Below, piece by piece: positions 63,301 through 64,000 of a DNA stretch of 64,000 bases. Source of the stretch: Mesaphorura yosii (Eukaryota; Arthropoda; Collembola; Poduromorpha; Tullbergiidae); contig WIXG01000048.1 in the NCBI GenBank assembly GCA_009869945.1, positions 124,001-188,000 of the forward strand, given 5' to 3'. How positions within the stretch are numbered: position 1 is the first letter of the stretch; each line of letters starts with the position of its first letter. The position numbers and the translations under genes were made by a program. The notes under the pieces were generated by a model. It made no database searches and was not told the origin of the DNA. It worked only from the letters and a program-made list of their open reading frames with translations.

Positions 63301-64000
63301 TGCCGAGCTTCATTGTTTCGAATTTCTCGTCAAGATTTATCACGTCAACGTTTTTTATTATTCAACTGAAACTCAGAACACATGTTCTCATTTGAGACAA
63401 GGCGCTGCACCAGAATCAAAAAACTGACGCTGTCAATATAGTCCTTAGACGAAAAAATTAAAGCACTACGTGCACTCGGGAAATTACTTGTTGGTTATCA
63501 AAATGGCGTTTCTGTCGCCATTCGGGCTCATCGGTTGCATTCATAAACAAATAGCTCAAGTAGAATAACGCATGGCGAGTCCGGAAACACGTTAAAATGA
63601 GAGCGCTATGTGAAAGTAGCTGGGAAACTGATCCGCACGGCTGCGACAAACATTTCGTCTCACTTGCGCTGTGCTCTCCAGCATACAAAATAATAACGGC
63701 GCGACAAAGTCGTAATACAAGAAATGTAAAATTGAAAGAATAATTTAGGAAAATGAGATTAGGCGAACAGAAGCCAAGACAAATACTTACACAATGAAAG
63801 CGAGAGGCATTCACTTGGTTGGTTTACATGTGTTTAGATGGGCCGCAGCTGGGCACAAATGCCGACTTCCTCACACCAGGAGTTTGTTTATGACAACATC
63901 ACACATTATTTACATAATACTTAGCCGTTATACACATTATTATCGGCTTATTTGATCCTCATCTCATGACCACTCAACAATCCTGCACTATATAAGCCCA
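54302..64000 (-). other. Start of a dachshund intron of at least 9.7 kb, truncated by window edge
   Basis: The acceptor at 54303-54302 (TTTGAG) must be served by a donor after the Dac-domain exon. No minus-strand frame up to 64000 shows the Dac domain (for example an ISRKDFETLY-like end), so that exon is outside. The stretch is AT-rich with many purine- or pyrimidine-biased runs and small simple repeats. A TATATAAG lies on the plus strand at 63989-63996, without an identified gene. Nothing else is recognised. Confidence 0.6.
62131..62174. repeat. Imperfect AGTAGC-type triplet repeat
   Basis: A run of AGT, AGC and GGT triplets with interruptions, inside the large dachshund intron. It is a degenerate simple repeat and no frame through it is convincing. 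Confidence 0.5.

Overview
The window is animal nuclear DNA, most likely from an arthropod with a fairly compact genome. Spliceosomal introns of about 70-110 nt are common, with GT-AG borders, animal developmental genes and long non-coding spacers. I rebuilt five genes by joining reading frames at splice sites with matching phase. The species cannot be named from the sequence alone. The arthropod call rests on a juvenile-hormone-acid-methyltransferase-like enzyme together with the four-jointed and dachshund proteins.

Layout: 1-4011 holds no recognisable gene. 4012-5763 (-) is a single-exon four-jointed Golgi kinase. 5764-18860 is a 13 kb spacer. 18861-27101 (+) is a complete 18-exon anoctamin (TMEM16), about 1065 aa, with its calcium-site residues intact. 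27445-29291 (-) is a 4-exon, 274-aa JHAMT-like methyltransferase that converges tail to tail on the anoctamin and has a recognisable TATA/Inr promoter. 31439-33936 (-) is an 11-exon, 572-aa vesicular glutamate transporter. 34164-40746 is a spacer that carries a 150-bp palindromic MITE with a 5-bp target duplication. 40747-54301 (-) is the 3' part of dachshund (7 exons, about 414 codons); its Ski/Sno/Dac-domain exon lies beyond the right edge. 54302-64000 is therefore the inside of a dachshund intron of at least 9.7 kb.

The genes do not form one pathway. fj and dac are both limb/eye patterning regulators, VGLUT loads synaptic vesicles with glutamate, the anoctamin is a calcium-gated channel or lipid scramblase, and the methyltransferase belongs to the hormone/fatty-acid methyl ester family. 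I found no CRISPR array, rRNA, confident tRNA, retroelement or virus-like element, and no new multi-gene system. The most useful leads are a stop codon of dachshund that overlaps a splice-donor match, a transporter residue change at the His128 position of VGLUT, the MITE, and a Sox-like motif cluster upstream of the methyltransferase.
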